A DNA stretch of 64,000 nucleotides. Source: Eubacterium sp. CAG:251 (GTDB taxonomy: Bacteria > Bacillota > Clostridia > Oscillospirales > Acutalibacteraceae). The notes below the pieces were generated by a model. It was not told the DNA's origin. It worked only from the letters and a program-made list of their open reading frames with translations, and made no database searches. The position numbers and the translations under genes were made by a program. This document shows, in pieces, positions 6,523 to 15,410 of this stretch (positions are counted from its first letter, which is position 1; each line of letters starts with the position of its first letter). The stretch lies in NCBI GenBank assembly GCA_000436835.1, contig FR889135.1:11973-75972 (forward strand), read 5' to 3'.

Positions 6523-9420
6523 ATGAAACGATTTATTTGTTTAGTCTTGGCTTTTGTAATTTTTTTCGGCATCTGTGGGATAATTGCGCCTGACATAAAT
6601 AATATTTATAAGCTCAAAGAAGCGGACTCATTTGCCGAACAAGTAAATGTGCTTGTTAAACAATACGAAAGCAGGCAGGATACTCAAAACAGGCTTATTG
6701 TAAATTCAAATAAAATTAAGGAAAGCTATGGTGCAGTTAAGGTGATTAAGGCGCATGGCTTTCAAGTTATGCAGTTTAAAGATTATGAGAGTGCAGAGAG
6801 TGCGAAAAGCAGCATTGAAAAGCTCGGCGTTGCATGTGACAGAGACGATTTTGCCTATACTCAGGCAATCAAAAAAGCACCGAGCACAAAGGATTTATGG
6901 GCATCGCAAATCACGCAGTCAGACGTTACAATGAATTATCTTGCCACGACCGGAAAAACGTATAATGATGTTACCGTTGCGGTTATGGACACGGGGATTA
7001 ATGATGCTCACAAGTCTTTTGACGGCAGATTGATTGAGTGTAATAAAAATTTCAGCTCTTCAGGAAGTATGAACAGTTCGTCAGACGACAGCGGTCACGG
7101 CACGAGTGTGGCAGGTGTAATTGCGCTTAATACGCTTGATAACGTTAAAATCAAGCCTTATAAAACATTTGATAAAGAGGGCAAGTGTACCAATTCTCAA
7201 ATTGTGGCAACGCTTAACTATATTTTGAACGAGAAAAAATTGCCTGATATCATTAATATGAGCTTTTCCGTTCAGTCAATTTCAAGCAGTGTCACCCGTG
7301 ACAGTTTAACTCGTAATTTGATTTCAAAAGGTGTTACAATAATCACCTCGGCAGGCAATAACGCAGTTAATGCCAAATTCTATTATCCTGCCAATATCGG
7401 CGAAGTTATTACTGTTTCATCTTCTAATAAAAAGAATGAAAGGGCAGAATTCTCAAATTACGGCAAGTGCGTTGATATTGCCGCTCCGGGTGTCGGAGTT
7501 TATACTTGCGAACTTGACGGCACATATTCTTATGAAAACGGAACGTCATTTTCCGCCCCGTTCGTATCTGCCGCTGCCGCAACTGTTTTAATGCAAAAGA
7601 GCGGTCTTGACTGCAATAAGATTAAAAAAACAATATGCGATGAAGCGGTACCTGTTTATATTAAAAATTATCAGGTTGAATGGTGCGGTGCGGGAATAGT
7701 TAATTTTTCGGGTCTTATTTACGGCGAAAAAGCGATTGCTCCTTCGTTTGGCACACCTCAGGGAAAATATAACGAGCCGTTTAAGCTTGAAATAAAAGCA
7801 GCTAACAATGAAAAAATAATGTATACGACGGATAACACCGTTCCCTCATCCAATAACGGTTTTGAATATACAAAACCTATTGATATTGACGAAAGCACGC
7901 ACGTTATTGCCGTTGCATATAACAATATGAAGAAAAGCAAATACGTCGCATCTACTTATGAACTTGTTTATGAAAGTGACGGCAATGATTTTGATATTAC
8001 GCAGGACGGTGTAATTATAAGTTATAAGGGAAATAAAACAAGCATAATCATCCCTTCTCAAATAAACGGTATAACGGTTACGGCAATAGGTGATAATGTA
8101 TTTAACGGCTCAAATGTAAAAAGCGTAACCTTGCCTTGCAGTGTCACCTCGATAGGCGTAAGTGCTTTTGCAAACAGTAAGCTTTCGTCAATTTCAGGCG
8201 ATGGTGTAACAGTCCTTGATAACGGCGCTTTTGAAAACTGCTCGTCGCTTGTCACCGTCGATACTCCCGCCGTGGAATATATCGGCAACAGATGCTTTAA
8301 AAATTGCAGTAGGCTTACAAGTATAGATTTCAGCCAAAATGTTAGTGAAATCGGCGCCGCCGCATTTGCATTTACTTCTCTTTCAACTGCGGATTTTCGC
8401 AATGCAACTATAGGAAGCTCAGCATTCGAGGGCAGTAAGGTGGTTGTTGCAAGGCTTGACAAGGCGGAAAGTTTGGAACGAACGTTTTGCGAATGTGAAT
8501 TTTTAAACAGTATTACTGCTCCGAATTTAAAATATATCGGTGATTTTGCATTTTATAATTGCAAATCACTAAACAGTGTTAATATAAGCAAGGTTGAAAG
8601 TGTATTAAACTATGCTTTTTCAAAATCGGCAATTAAAACTGCTGATTTGCCAAAGTGCAGTTATATCGGAAATGCGGTGTTTAGCAGATGCGATGATTTA
8701 TACAGCGTGAATATCCCTTTGGTAACAAAAATAATGCCGGAGGAATTTACATATTGCGTTTCGCTTCAAAAAATAAATATGCCAAGTGTTGAGGCTTTTG
8801 ACGATATATCTAAGGAATATTTTACGGATTGCGCCTCACTTGAGGGCTTGTATCTTCCTAAAAGTGTCAATTTGCCGTCGATTACTTGGTCGTCATCTAT
8901 GCAAAGCAGTATGCTTTTCGGCAAAAGGGCTCAGCTTTCTTATATTTTTGCACCGAAGGCACAGAAAATCGCAAACAGCGAAAATTCACCGTTTATGTAT
9001 AAATGCACAAAACTTGAATATGTATTTTTAACAAGTGTCAAATCGCTTGATTATATGGAAAGCGCAAACGGTGCTGTTTGGTATTTTGGCTCTAAAATCA
9101 AAAATTTACCCGCCAATATCAATTTTGACGGCTCAATTGTAATTGCTCCTGCTTCAAGTTATGCAATCGAATGGGCAAAGTCAAACGGTTTAAGCTTTGT
9201 CGAAAGTGCAAATATTACATGCACATCAATTTCCGCAAATAAAATAAGCTATGAGGCTTTGGGAAATGAATATACCTTGCCGCTAAATTATGTGAAATCG
9301 CTTTGGGATACAAGCTTTGTTAATACAAAAAAGAGTGATGAAACAGTTTCGGCACTTCTTGATTTTAACAATGATAATACGGTTAACGCAAAGGATTTTG
9401 CAATACTTAACAGGCAATAA
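6523..9420 (+). CDS. Secreted subtilisin-like (S8) protease with leucine-rich repeats and dockerin-like tail
   Basis: The 965-residue protein starts with a signal peptide (about 1-22). The S8 triad is visible: Asp156 in VAVMDTGIN, His192 in DDSGHGTSVAG and Ser342 in NGTSFSAPFVSA, with the oxyanion Asn in TSAGNNA. Residues about 410-490 resemble a chitobiase-type C-terminal domain (IMYTTDNTVPSSNN). Residues about 505-870 are BspA-type (LRR_5) repeats, repeatedly reading like IGDNVFNGSNVKSVTLP. The last 20 residues (DFNNDNTVNAKDFAILNR) match a single dockerin calcium-binding repeat, half of a normal dockerin. It should be a secreted protease bound to surfaces or partner proteins. RBS is GTGGGG-like and weak. 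A bidirectional terminator follows. Confidence 0.88.
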   Translation: MKRFICLVLAFVIFFGICGIIAPDINNIYKLKEADSFAEQVNVLVKQYESRQDTQNRLIVNSNKIKESYGAVKVIKAHGFQVMQFKDYESAESAKSSIEKLGVACDRDDFAYTQAIKKAPSTKDLWASQITQSDVTMNYLATTGKTYNDVTVAVMDTGINDAHKSFDGRLIECNKNFSSSGSMNSSSDDSGHGTSVAGVIALNTLDNVKIKPYKTFDKEGKCTNSQIVATLNYILNEKKLPDIINMSFSVQSISSSVTRDSLTRNLISKGVTIITSAGNNAVNAKFYYPANIGEVITVSSSNKKNERAEFSNYGKCVDIAAPGVGVYTCELDGTYSYENGTSFSAPFVSAAAATVLMQKSGLDCNKIKKTICDEAVPVYIKNYQVEWCGAGIVNFSGLIYGEKAIAPSFGTPQGKYNEPFKLEIKAANNEKIMYTTDNTVPSSNNGFEYTKPIDIDESTHVIAVAYNNMKKSKYVASTYELVYESDGNDFDITQDGVIISYKGNKTSIIIPSQINGITVTAIGDNVFNGSNVKSVTLPCSVTSIGVSAFANSKLSSISGDGVTVLDNGAFENCSSLVTVDTPAVEYIGNRCFKNCSRLTSIDFSQNVSEIGAAAFAFTSLSTADFRNATIGSSAFEGSKVVVARLDKAESLERTFCECEFLNSITAPNLKYIGDFAFYNCKSLNSVNISKVESVLNYAFSKSAIKTADLPKCSYIGNAVFSRCDDLYSVNIPLVTKIMPEEFTYCVSLQKINMPSVEAFDDISKEYFTDCASLEGLYLPKSVNLPSITWSSSMQSSMLFGKRAQLSYIFAPKAQKIANSENSPFMYKCTKLEYVFLTSVKSLDYMESANGAVWYFGSKIKNLPANINFDGSIVIAPASSYAIEWAKSNGLSFVESANITCTSISANKISYEALGNEYTLPLNYVKSLWDTSFVNTKKSDETVSALLDFNNDNTVNAKDFAILNRQ

Positions 9421-9424
9421 AAAT

Positions 9425-9459
9425 GCACCTGCGCAAAAAGCGTAGGTGCTGATTTTTTT
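9425..9459. terminator. Bidirectional terminator between the subtilisin and small-protein genes
   Basis: Stem GCACCTGCGC with GCGTAGGTGC, with T-runs on both strands. It serves the plus-strand protease gene and the convergent small ORF at 9481-9615. Confidence 0.8.
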
Positions 9460-9480
9460 ATAAAATTGAATTTTAATACG

Positions 9481-9615
9481 CTAACGTAAAATAGCAAATG
9501 CAAGGTCAATTGCTCCGCCTAAAACTTTACTTGTTTTTTTCATATTTAATGTTTCGGCAAACCAAAGAAGAATAAGCGCAACAAGAATTGCTATAACCAA
9601 TGTTCTTTCTGTCAT
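9481..9615 (-). CDS. Small membrane protein, 44 residues, unknown
   Basis: This ORF is short but well supported: GGGAGGT stands 8 bases before ATG, a promoter (TTGATT, 16 bases, TATAAT) lies just upstream, and a terminator follows. The peptide has one hydrophobic helix (ERTLVIAILVALILLWFAE) and then a basic and amphipathic tail (MKKTSKVLGGAIDLAFAILR). It is divergent to the decarboxylase pump genes and convergent with the protease gene. I do not recognise it. Confidence 0.65.
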   Translation of the reverse strand: MTERTLVIAILVALILLWFAETLNMKKTSKVLGGAIDLAFAILR

Positions 9616-9640
9616 AATTTCCGACCTCCCTGTTAATAAT

Positions 9641-9668
9641 ATTATATACTATTTATCTAAAAAATCAA
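9641..9668 (-). promoter_or_regulatory. Promoter of the 44-residue protein gene
   Basis: TTGATT (9663-9668) and TATAAT (9641-9646) on the minus strand with a 16-base spacer. Confidence 0.6.
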
Positions 9669-9715
9669 GCAATTTTATACAACTTAAACATATTTGAAAA
9701 AATGCAAAAAATTCG

Positions 9716-9744
9716 TTGAAATTAGAAAGAAATTGATTTATAAT
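9716..9744 (+). promoter_or_regulatory. Promoter of the decarboxylase gamma-beta operon
   Basis: TTGAAA (9716-9721), 17-base spacer, TATAAT (9739-9744), about 35 bases before the GTG start. Confidence 0.7.
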
Positions 9745-9778
9745 ACTACTTAATCTTTTATATAATGGGGGAATATAG

Positions 9779-10198
9779 GTGAGTCCGATTTTATTAGATT
9801 TAGTGGCTGACAGAAGCGCTACTTTCACCGCTACGGTTATTATTGCCGGTGCCGGTATCGTATTCTTAATGCTTGTGCTTTTAATTATTATTTTCTATTT
9901 ATTCGGAAAAGTTGTTTCAAGCGCAGAAGCAAAGGCTAAAAAAGGCAAAACCAATAAAATAACCAAGAGTGAACAAAAGCTTCCTACTCCGGCACCTGCT
10001 AAAAAGGCAAGTGCTCCTGCTCCTCAAGTTGAGGCAGGCATCAGCGGTGAAGTCGTTGCGGCTATTGCGGCTGCCGTTGCTGTAAGCGAAGGTGAGGGTG
10101 CTGTTGTTAAATCAATTCGCAGGGTCAATGTTGTGAACGTTAGGGGCAGAAATCCTTGGGCTAATGCCGCAGTTTACGACAACACAAGACCGTTTTAG
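9779..10198 (+). CDS. Sodium-pump decarboxylase gamma subunit (OadG-like)
   Basis: The 139-residue protein has an N-terminal membrane helix (about 18-43, ending in FYLFGKVV), an Ala/Pro/Lys-rich linker (about 50-80), and the OadG C-terminal pattern of a small helical segment (VVAAIAAAVAV), IRRV and NPWANA...TRPF. OadG subunits anchor and assemble the biotin-dependent sodium-translocating decarboxylases. The start is GTG behind GGGGGA. The next gene, 13 bases on, encodes the beta subunit. No biotin carrier and no carboxyltransferase alpha subunit is next to it. Confidence 0.8.
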   Translation: MSPILLDLVADRSATFTATVIIAGAGIVFLMLVLLIIIFYLFGKVVSSAEAKAKKGKTNKITKSEQKLPTPAPAKKASAPAPQVEAGISGEVVAAIAAAVAVSEGEGAVVKSIRRVNVVNVRGRNPWANAAVYDNTRPF

Positions 10199-10211
10199 GA
10201 GGCAGTAGATA

Positions 10212-11420
10212 ATGGAAATTTTACAAGGTGTTTGGGAAGTAATTGTCAGCATCTTCACAAACTCGGGATATGCTTATTTCTTTACTGCTGACGGTGGATA
10301 TAAGAATGCGATTATGCTTTTGGTAGCATTTGTATTTCTTTATTTAGGTATTAAAAAAGGCTTTGAGCCGCTTCTTATGGTTCCTATCGCATTTGGTATG
10401 CTTCTTGCAAATATACCTGAGGCAAACTTAGCGGTACAGTATCATGATCTTGACGGTTTCAGAGATTTGCTTGCAGGCAGAGGCGAATTTGTCGGTTGCA
10501 CACCCGGACTTATGGACTTCCTTTACTTTGGTGTTAAAGCCGGTGTTTATCCGCCGCTTATTTTCCTTGGTATAGGTGCTATGACTGACTTTGCACCGCT
10601 TATTGCAAATCCAAGTTCATTTATTCTTGGTGCTGCTGCTCAGCTTGGTATTTTCTTTACTTACCTCGGCGCTATCCTTTTAGGTTTTGCACCTAACGAG
10701 GCAGGCTCAATCGCTATTATCGGCGGTGCTGACGGTCCGACGGCTATTTTTGTAACGTCGCAGCTTGCGCCGTATATGCTCGGCACTATCGCCGTGGCGG
10801 CGTACTCTTATATGGCTCTTGTGCCTGTTATTCAGCCGCCTATTATGAAAGCACTTACAACTAAGAAAGAGAGAAGCGTTGTTATGGGCAGTCTCAGACC
10901 TGTATCAAAGCTTGAAAAAATACTTTTCCCGATTATGGTAACTGTTATTGTTTCTCTTCTTCTTCCTGATGCTGCTTCACTTGTAGGTATGCTTATGCTT
11001 GGTAATCTTCTTAAAGAGAGTGGCCAAACAGAGCGTATTGCAAAGGCTGCTCAAAACGAACTTATGAATATTATTACCATTTTCCTTGGTATCTCGGTTG
11101 GTGCTACTACATCAGCTCAAAGCTTCCTTAACCTTAACACGATTAAAATTGTTGTTCTCGGTCTTATAGCTTTTTGCCTTGGTACAGCAGGCGGTACTTT
11201 ATTTGGTAAGCTTATGTATATTGCTACTAAAGGTAAGGTTAATCCGCTCATCGGTTCGGCAGGTGTATCTGCTGTTCCTATGGCTGCCCGTGTATCTCAA
11301 AAGGTCGGTCAAAAAGAAAATCCATCAAACTTCCTTCTTATGCACGCTATGGGCCCTAACGTATCAGGCGTTATCGGCTCTGCAGTTGCAGCAGGTATTT
11401 TGCTTACACTTCTTAAATGA
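10212..11420 (+). CDS. Sodium ion-translocating decarboxylase subunit beta (OadB/GcdB family)
   Basis: The 402-residue, strongly hydrophobic protein carries the family hallmark GGADGPTAIF near residue 176 and the C-terminal HAMGPNVSGVIGSAVAAG. The beta subunit decarboxylates carboxybiotin and couples this to sodium export across the membrane. Together with the gamma subunit it forms the membrane half of oxaloacetate, methylmalonyl-CoA or glutaconyl-CoA decarboxylase. The substrate-specific alpha subunit is missing from the window, so specificity cannot be decided. RBS is AGGAGGC. A strong terminator follows. Confidence 0.92.
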   Translation: MEILQGVWEVIVSIFTNSGYAYFFTADGGYKNAIMLLVAFVFLYLGIKKGFEPLLMVPIAFGMLLANIPEANLAVQYHDLDGFRDLLAGRGEFVGCTPGLMDFLYFGVKAGVYPPLIFLGIGAMTDFAPLIANPSSFILGAAAQLGIFFTYLGAILLGFAPNEAGSIAIIGGADGPTAIFVTSQLAPYMLGTIAVAAYSYMALVPVIQPPIMKALTTKKERSVVMGSLRPVSKLEKILFPIMVTVIVSLLLPDAASLVGMLMLGNLLKESGQTERIAKAAQNELMNIITIFLGISVGATTSAQSFLNLNTIKIVVLGLIAFCLGTAGGTLFGKLMYIATKGKVNPLIGSAGVSAVPMAARVSQKVGQKENPSNFLLMHAMGPNVSGVIGSAVAAGILLTLLK

Positions 11421-11448
11421 TAAGGTTGTTTGTTTAAACAAAAATATA

Positions 11449-11480
11449 AAACCAGGGTGCCCTTGTTACCCTGGTTTTTT
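11449..11480 (+). terminator. Rho-independent terminator of the gamma-beta operon
   Basis: Stem AACCAGGGT with ACCCTGGTT and a following T-run. Confidence 0.88.
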
Positions 11481-11514
11481 GGTATGATTATTTATTATCA
11501 GAAAGGGAAAATTT

Positions 11515-13752
11515 ATGGCGTTAAACGAAATGCAGCAGCTTGCTGTTGACACAACCGAGGGCCCGCTTTTGATTTTGGCAGGCGCAGGCTCCGGAAAAAC
11601 GACGGTTCTTGTTAATCGAGTTGAACATATTATTTCTTCTCATCTTGCCACTCCTTGGCAGGTGCTTGCAATTACATTTACAAATAAGGCGGCAGGCGAG
11701 CTTAGAGAAAGGCTTGTCAGCGCAATAGGAGAAGAGGCTAATGATATTTGGGCATACACCTTCCATAGCTGTTGCTCAAGAATATTAAGGCGCTTTGGCG
11801 AAAAAATAGGATATACAAATCATTTTACCATTTATGATACAGACGATTCAAGGCGTGTAATGAAGCAATGCCAAAAGCAGCTTGGTATCGAGGATAAGCT
11901 TATTAATCACAAGTCAATTTTAGCGGAAATCAGCAGGGCGAAGGATAGCCTTATATCCCCTGAGGAGTATAAGCAAACTGCGCAAAACGATTTCAGAAAG
12001 AGCAAAATTGCCGAGTGTTATGAATTATATCAGGCTCAGCTTAAAAAATCTGATGCAATGGACTTTGACGATATTATTTTTAACACCGTTAAGCTTCTTA
12101 AGGAAAATGAGGACGTTCGCAATATTTATCAAACTCAATTTAAGTATGTTATGGTTGACGAGTATCAGGATACTAACCATGCGCAATACGTTTTGACCTC
12201 GCTTCTTGCAGATAAATATAAAAATATTTGCGTTGTAGGCGACGACGACCAGAGTATTTACCGTTTTCGTGGCGCTACGATTGAAAACATCCTTTCTTTT
12301 GAAAATCATTATAAGGGTGCAAAAGTAATAAGGCTTGAAGAAAATTACCGTTCTACTCAAAATATTCTTGACGGGGCAAACGCTGTTATTTCTCATAATA
12401 AAAACCGTAAGGGTAAAACTTTGTTTACACGTTCCGGCTCAGGCGATAAAATTGTTTATAAAACAGTTATGAGTGAATCCGAGGAGTCGCAGTACATAAT
12501 TGACGAGATAGTAAAAAATGTTAATAACGGAATGAAATACAGCGACCACGCAATTCTTTACCGTATGAATGCGCAGTCACGTAACCTTGAAGTTATGCTT
12601 ACAAAAAGCGGTATTTCGCACAGAATTATCGGCGGTCATCGCTTTTTTGACAGAAAAGAAATCAAGGATATTGTGTCGTATCTTGCCGTTATTAATAATC
12701 CGAGCGATAATGTAAGGCTTCAGCGAATCATTAATGTTCCAAAGCGTGCAATCGGGGATACTATGTTTGCAAACGTGCTTGAAATCGGGGCAGGGCTTGG
12801 TATGTCGGCTTTCGAGGTTTGCGAACGTGCAGATGAATTTCAAAAAACCTCACGCAGTGCTTCCAAGCTTATGAATTTTACAAAAATGATTAGAGATTTT
12901 CAGGAATGTATCGAAAACGGAATGGGGCTTAACGACTTGCTACAAGAAGTTTTGGACGTTACCAAATATCTTGATTATCTTCAGGAGGAGCCTGAAACAT
13001 ATGAGGACAGAGTAAACAATATCAAGGAACTTTCATCAATGTTTATCAAGTATGAGGAAGAAAGCGAGGACGCTAATCTTTCTGAATTTCTTGAGGATGT
13101 TGCGCTTATTTCCGATATTGATTCATACAATGAAGATGAGGACGCAGTAGTTCTTATGACGCTTCATTCGGCTAAGGGGCTTGAATTTCCTGTTGTATTT
13201 ATTCCCGGTATGGAGGAGGGTATCTTCCCCGGAAATCAATCAATGTTCAGCGAGGAGGATTTAGAGGAGGAGCGCCGCCTTGCTTATGTCGGAATTACAA
13301 GAGCAAAGAAAAAGCTTTATCTTATTTCTTCTCAGCAACGTATGCTTTACGGTCAAACCTCACGTAATATGCCTTCAAGATTTTTAAGAGAAATTCCATC
13401 TTCTGTTATTGACGACCAATCGGTTGTGGCACGCAGAAGCACGGGATTTACTACTCCACGCACGGCGTATGCCAATGCTTCAAGAAATGAGCTTGGCCAT
13501 TCTTCCCATAATAAAATCGGCTCATATACTCAGTCATCAAGCAGTGCCCACAAATTCGGTCAAGCAGGCAATGCCGCACAAAAGAATAATATTGACTTTA
13601 AGGTCGGCGATACCGTATGCCACAAATCATTTGGCACAGGCACAGTTCTTACCGTCACGCCAATGGGCGGTGATATGCTTTTGGAGGTTGCTTTTGACAA
13701 GGCGGGAACGAAAAAAATGATGGCAAACTATGCAAGGCTTGAAAAGAAATAA
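11515..13752 (+). CDS. pcrA: ATP-dependent DNA helicase PcrA (UvrD/Rep family)
   Basis: PcrA unwinds DNA 3'-5' in nucleotide excision repair, rolling-circle replication and RecA removal. The 745-residue length is normal. Superfamily 1 motifs are complete: GAGSGKTT (23-30), DEYQDTN, GDDDQSIYRFRGA, LEENYRS, VVLMTLHSAKGLEFPVV and RRLAYVGITRAKK. The C-terminus (VGDTVCHKSFGTGTVL) is the small tudor-like tail that binds RNA polymerase in PcrA. The gene stands alone between two terminators; the start ATG follows GAAAGGGA. Confidence 0.95.
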   Translation: MALNEMQQLAVDTTEGPLLILAGAGSGKTTVLVNRVEHIISSHLATPWQVLAITFTNKAAGELRERLVSAIGEEANDIWAYTFHSCCSRILRRFGEKIGYTNHFTIYDTDDSRRVMKQCQKQLGIEDKLINHKSILAEISRAKDSLISPEEYKQTAQNDFRKSKIAECYELYQAQLKKSDAMDFDDIIFNTVKLLKENEDVRNIYQTQFKYVMVDEYQDTNHAQYVLTSLLADKYKNICVVGDDDQSIYRFRGATIENILSFENHYKGAKVIRLEENYRSTQNILDGANAVISHNKNRKGKTLFTRSGSGDKIVYKTVMSESEESQYIIDEIVKNVNNGMKYSDHAILYRMNAQSRNLEVMLTKSGISHRIIGGHRFFDRKEIKDIVSYLAVINNPSDNVRLQRIINVPKRAIGDTMFANVLEIGAGLGMSAFEVCERADEFQKTSRSASKLMNFTKMIRDFQECIENGMGLNDLLQEVLDVTKYLDYLQEEPETYEDRVNNIKELSSMFIKYEEESEDANLSEFLEDVALISDIDSYNEDEDAVVLMTLHSAKGLEFPVVFIPGMEEGIFPGNQSMFSEEDLEEERRLAYVGITRAKKKLYLISSQQRMLYGQTSRNMPSRFLREIPSSVIDDQSVVARRSTGFTTPRTAYANASRNELGHSSHNKIGSYTQSSSSAHKFGQAGNAAQKNNIDFKVGDTVCHKSFGTGTVLTVTPMGGDMLLEVAFDKAGTKKMMANYARLEKK

Positions 13753-13788
13753 AATACTTGTGATGTTAAAGTAATCTTTTATATAAGT

Positions 13789-13820
13789 AAGCGCATAAAC
13801 TGTTATAAGAACGGCGCTTT
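13789..13820 (+). terminator. Possible terminator of pcrA
   Basis: Stem AAGCGC with GCGCTT and a poor T-tract, 36 bases after the stop codon. Confidence 0.4.
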
Positions 13821-13925
13821 GTATTAATGCTTTAAACAGTAATTAGTCATTATGATGTATAATATCAGATAAAAAACGAATTTTTTGTTGTTTCATACAA
13901 AAAATAATATAAAGTATAAAATATA

Positions 13926-13954
13926 TTGCATTTTTTTGTTTTTTGTACTATATT
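13926..13954 (+). promoter_or_regulatory. Promoter of the polysaccharide deacetylase gene
   Basis: TTGCAT (13926-13931), 17-base spacer, TATATT (13949-13954), leaving a leader of about 60 bases. I see no known riboswitch in this leader. Confidence 0.6.
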
Positions 13955-14023
13955 AGCAATGGTAAACGGAGTTAAAGAAATTATTAGGTAATTGGGTGCT
14001 TTTGAAACGGAGATAATCGAATT

Positions 14024-15361
14024 ATGGAGAAAAAAATAAAATCTTTTTCAGCACTTACAATTTTTATAATTATCATTGCCACAATAACTGCACTTTGCTT
14101 AACCGGTTCAAAGGATTTATCGTCTGTAAAAGACGTTAAAATGACTAAAAACAGCATAAATTCCATTTCGCTTTCTTGGAAAGAAGTGAAAAAAGCAGAC
14201 GGCTACTATGTTTATAACCTTGATAATAACGCTAACAAGTATGTTAAGCTCGGTGAAAGCAAGGGCAATGAAAATTGCAAATTTGAGATAAAAAATATCC
14301 CAAGCGCAAGCGTATATAAAATTAAGGTTTTGGCTTATCGTTCTTTTATGAATAAAGAATACTTAAGCAAAAAGGCAAAGGAATATACGTTTTATTCCAA
14401 TCCGAGCAAGCCTGTACTCAACGCCTTTTCAGGCGGAAAGGGCGTTTTGTCGATGGAGTGGGACGACCAAGATAATTTAGCCGGATATGATATTCAGTAT
14501 TCTAAAAACAGCGATTTTTCAGAGTATAAAAACGAGCAAATAAGCGACGGCGAAACACGCAATTTTTCAGTTAAGGATTTGAGCGTCGGCGACGTTTATT
14601 ATACCCGTGTAAGGTCATATATGGTTGTTGATGATAAAACGATATACAGTGAATGGAGCGACACTCGTCAAGCTACCATTTACGACAGAGATATTAATAT
14701 CGGCAAGGTTGACCCAACCAAACCAATGATTGCCTTTTCATTTGATGACGGACCTGCATACGACTATAACGGCTCTAATTCGACTAAACGTATACTTGAC
14801 GTTCTTGAAAAATATAATGCACGTGCAACCTTCTTTATGGTAGGAGAGCGTGTTAATGATGAAACAAAGCATTTGCTTGACAAGGAAATTCAGCTTGGCT
14901 GCGAACTTGGAAACCACACGTATTCTCATAATCACTATGGTTCTCAGGTAACGGCAAGTGATATTTCAAAAGCAAGCAAGCAGATTGAAAAAATCAGCGG
15001 CAAAGCGCCGACTATGTTCAGATGCCCCGGTGGCAGTATTACTCCTGCTATAAGAAAAGAGTGCAAAAAAGAGGGAATGCCCCTTGCTTATTGGTCGGTT
15101 GATACTGAAGATTGGCGTTCTAAAGATGCGGGCAAGGTTTATAAGAATATTACCAAGTATGCTTATGACGGTTCTATTGTTTTGATGCACGATATTTATC
15201 CGTCAACGGCAGACGCTGTTGAAAAGGTAGTTCCGGAGCTTATAGCAAAGGGATATCAAATAGTTACGGTAAGTGAGCTTATTGCCGCTAAAACAGGCGA
15301 CAATCCAAAGCCGGGCAATCAATATGTCGATTATAAGACTATAAATAATAATACACATTGA
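14024..15361 (+). CDS. Membrane-anchored polysaccharide deacetylase with fibronectin type III domains
   Basis: The 445-residue protein has an N-terminal anchor (about 8-27), two fibronectin type III-like modules (about 42-128 with ISLSWKEV, and 132-225 with LSMEWDD), and a NodB domain (about 233-425). NodB motifs are intact: FSFDDGP (catalytic Asp pair), HTYSHNH (metal His residues), FRCPGG and a late VLMHD. It should remove acetyl groups from peptidoglycan, chitin-like or exopolysaccharide chains outside the cell. It has its own promoter. Its terminator stem is followed directly by the structured repeat at 15411. Confidence 0.88.
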   Translation: MEKKIKSFSALTIFIIIIATITALCLTGSKDLSSVKDVKMTKNSINSISLSWKEVKKADGYYVYNLDNNANKYVKLGESKGNENCKFEIKNIPSASVYKIKVLAYRSFMNKEYLSKKAKEYTFYSNPSKPVLNAFSGGKGVLSMEWDDQDNLAGYDIQYSKNSDFSEYKNEQISDGETRNFSVKDLSVGDVYYTRVRSYMVVDDKTIYSEWSDTRQATIYDRDINIGKVDPTKPMIAFSFDDGPAYDYNGSNSTKRILDVLEKYNARATFFMVGERVNDETKHLLDKEIQLGCELGNHTYSHNHYGSQVTASDISKASKQIEKISGKAPTMFRCPGGSITPAIRKECKKEGMPLAYWSVDTEDWRSKDAGKVYKNITKYAYDGSIVLMHDIYPSTADAVEKVVPELIAKGYQIVTVSELIAAKTGDNPKPGNQYVDYKTINNNTH

Positions 15362-15379
15362 TTTTACACAAAAAGATTA

Positions 15380-15407
15380 AAAGCGTTGGAAGAAATTTCC
15401 AACGCTT
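15380..15407 (+). terminator. Terminator stem behind the deacetylase gene, T-tract truncated
   Basis: Stem AAAGCGTTGGAA with TTCCAACGCTTT; the repeat beginning ACTGTCG follows almost at once, so only three T residues remain. Confidence 0.7.
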
Positions 15408-15410
15408 TAG

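Noticed and set aside
13955..14023. Possible riboswitch in the deacetylase leader
   Set aside because: The leader is about 60 bases, shows no stable multi-stem fold and does not match c-di-GMP or c-di-AMP motifs that I know.
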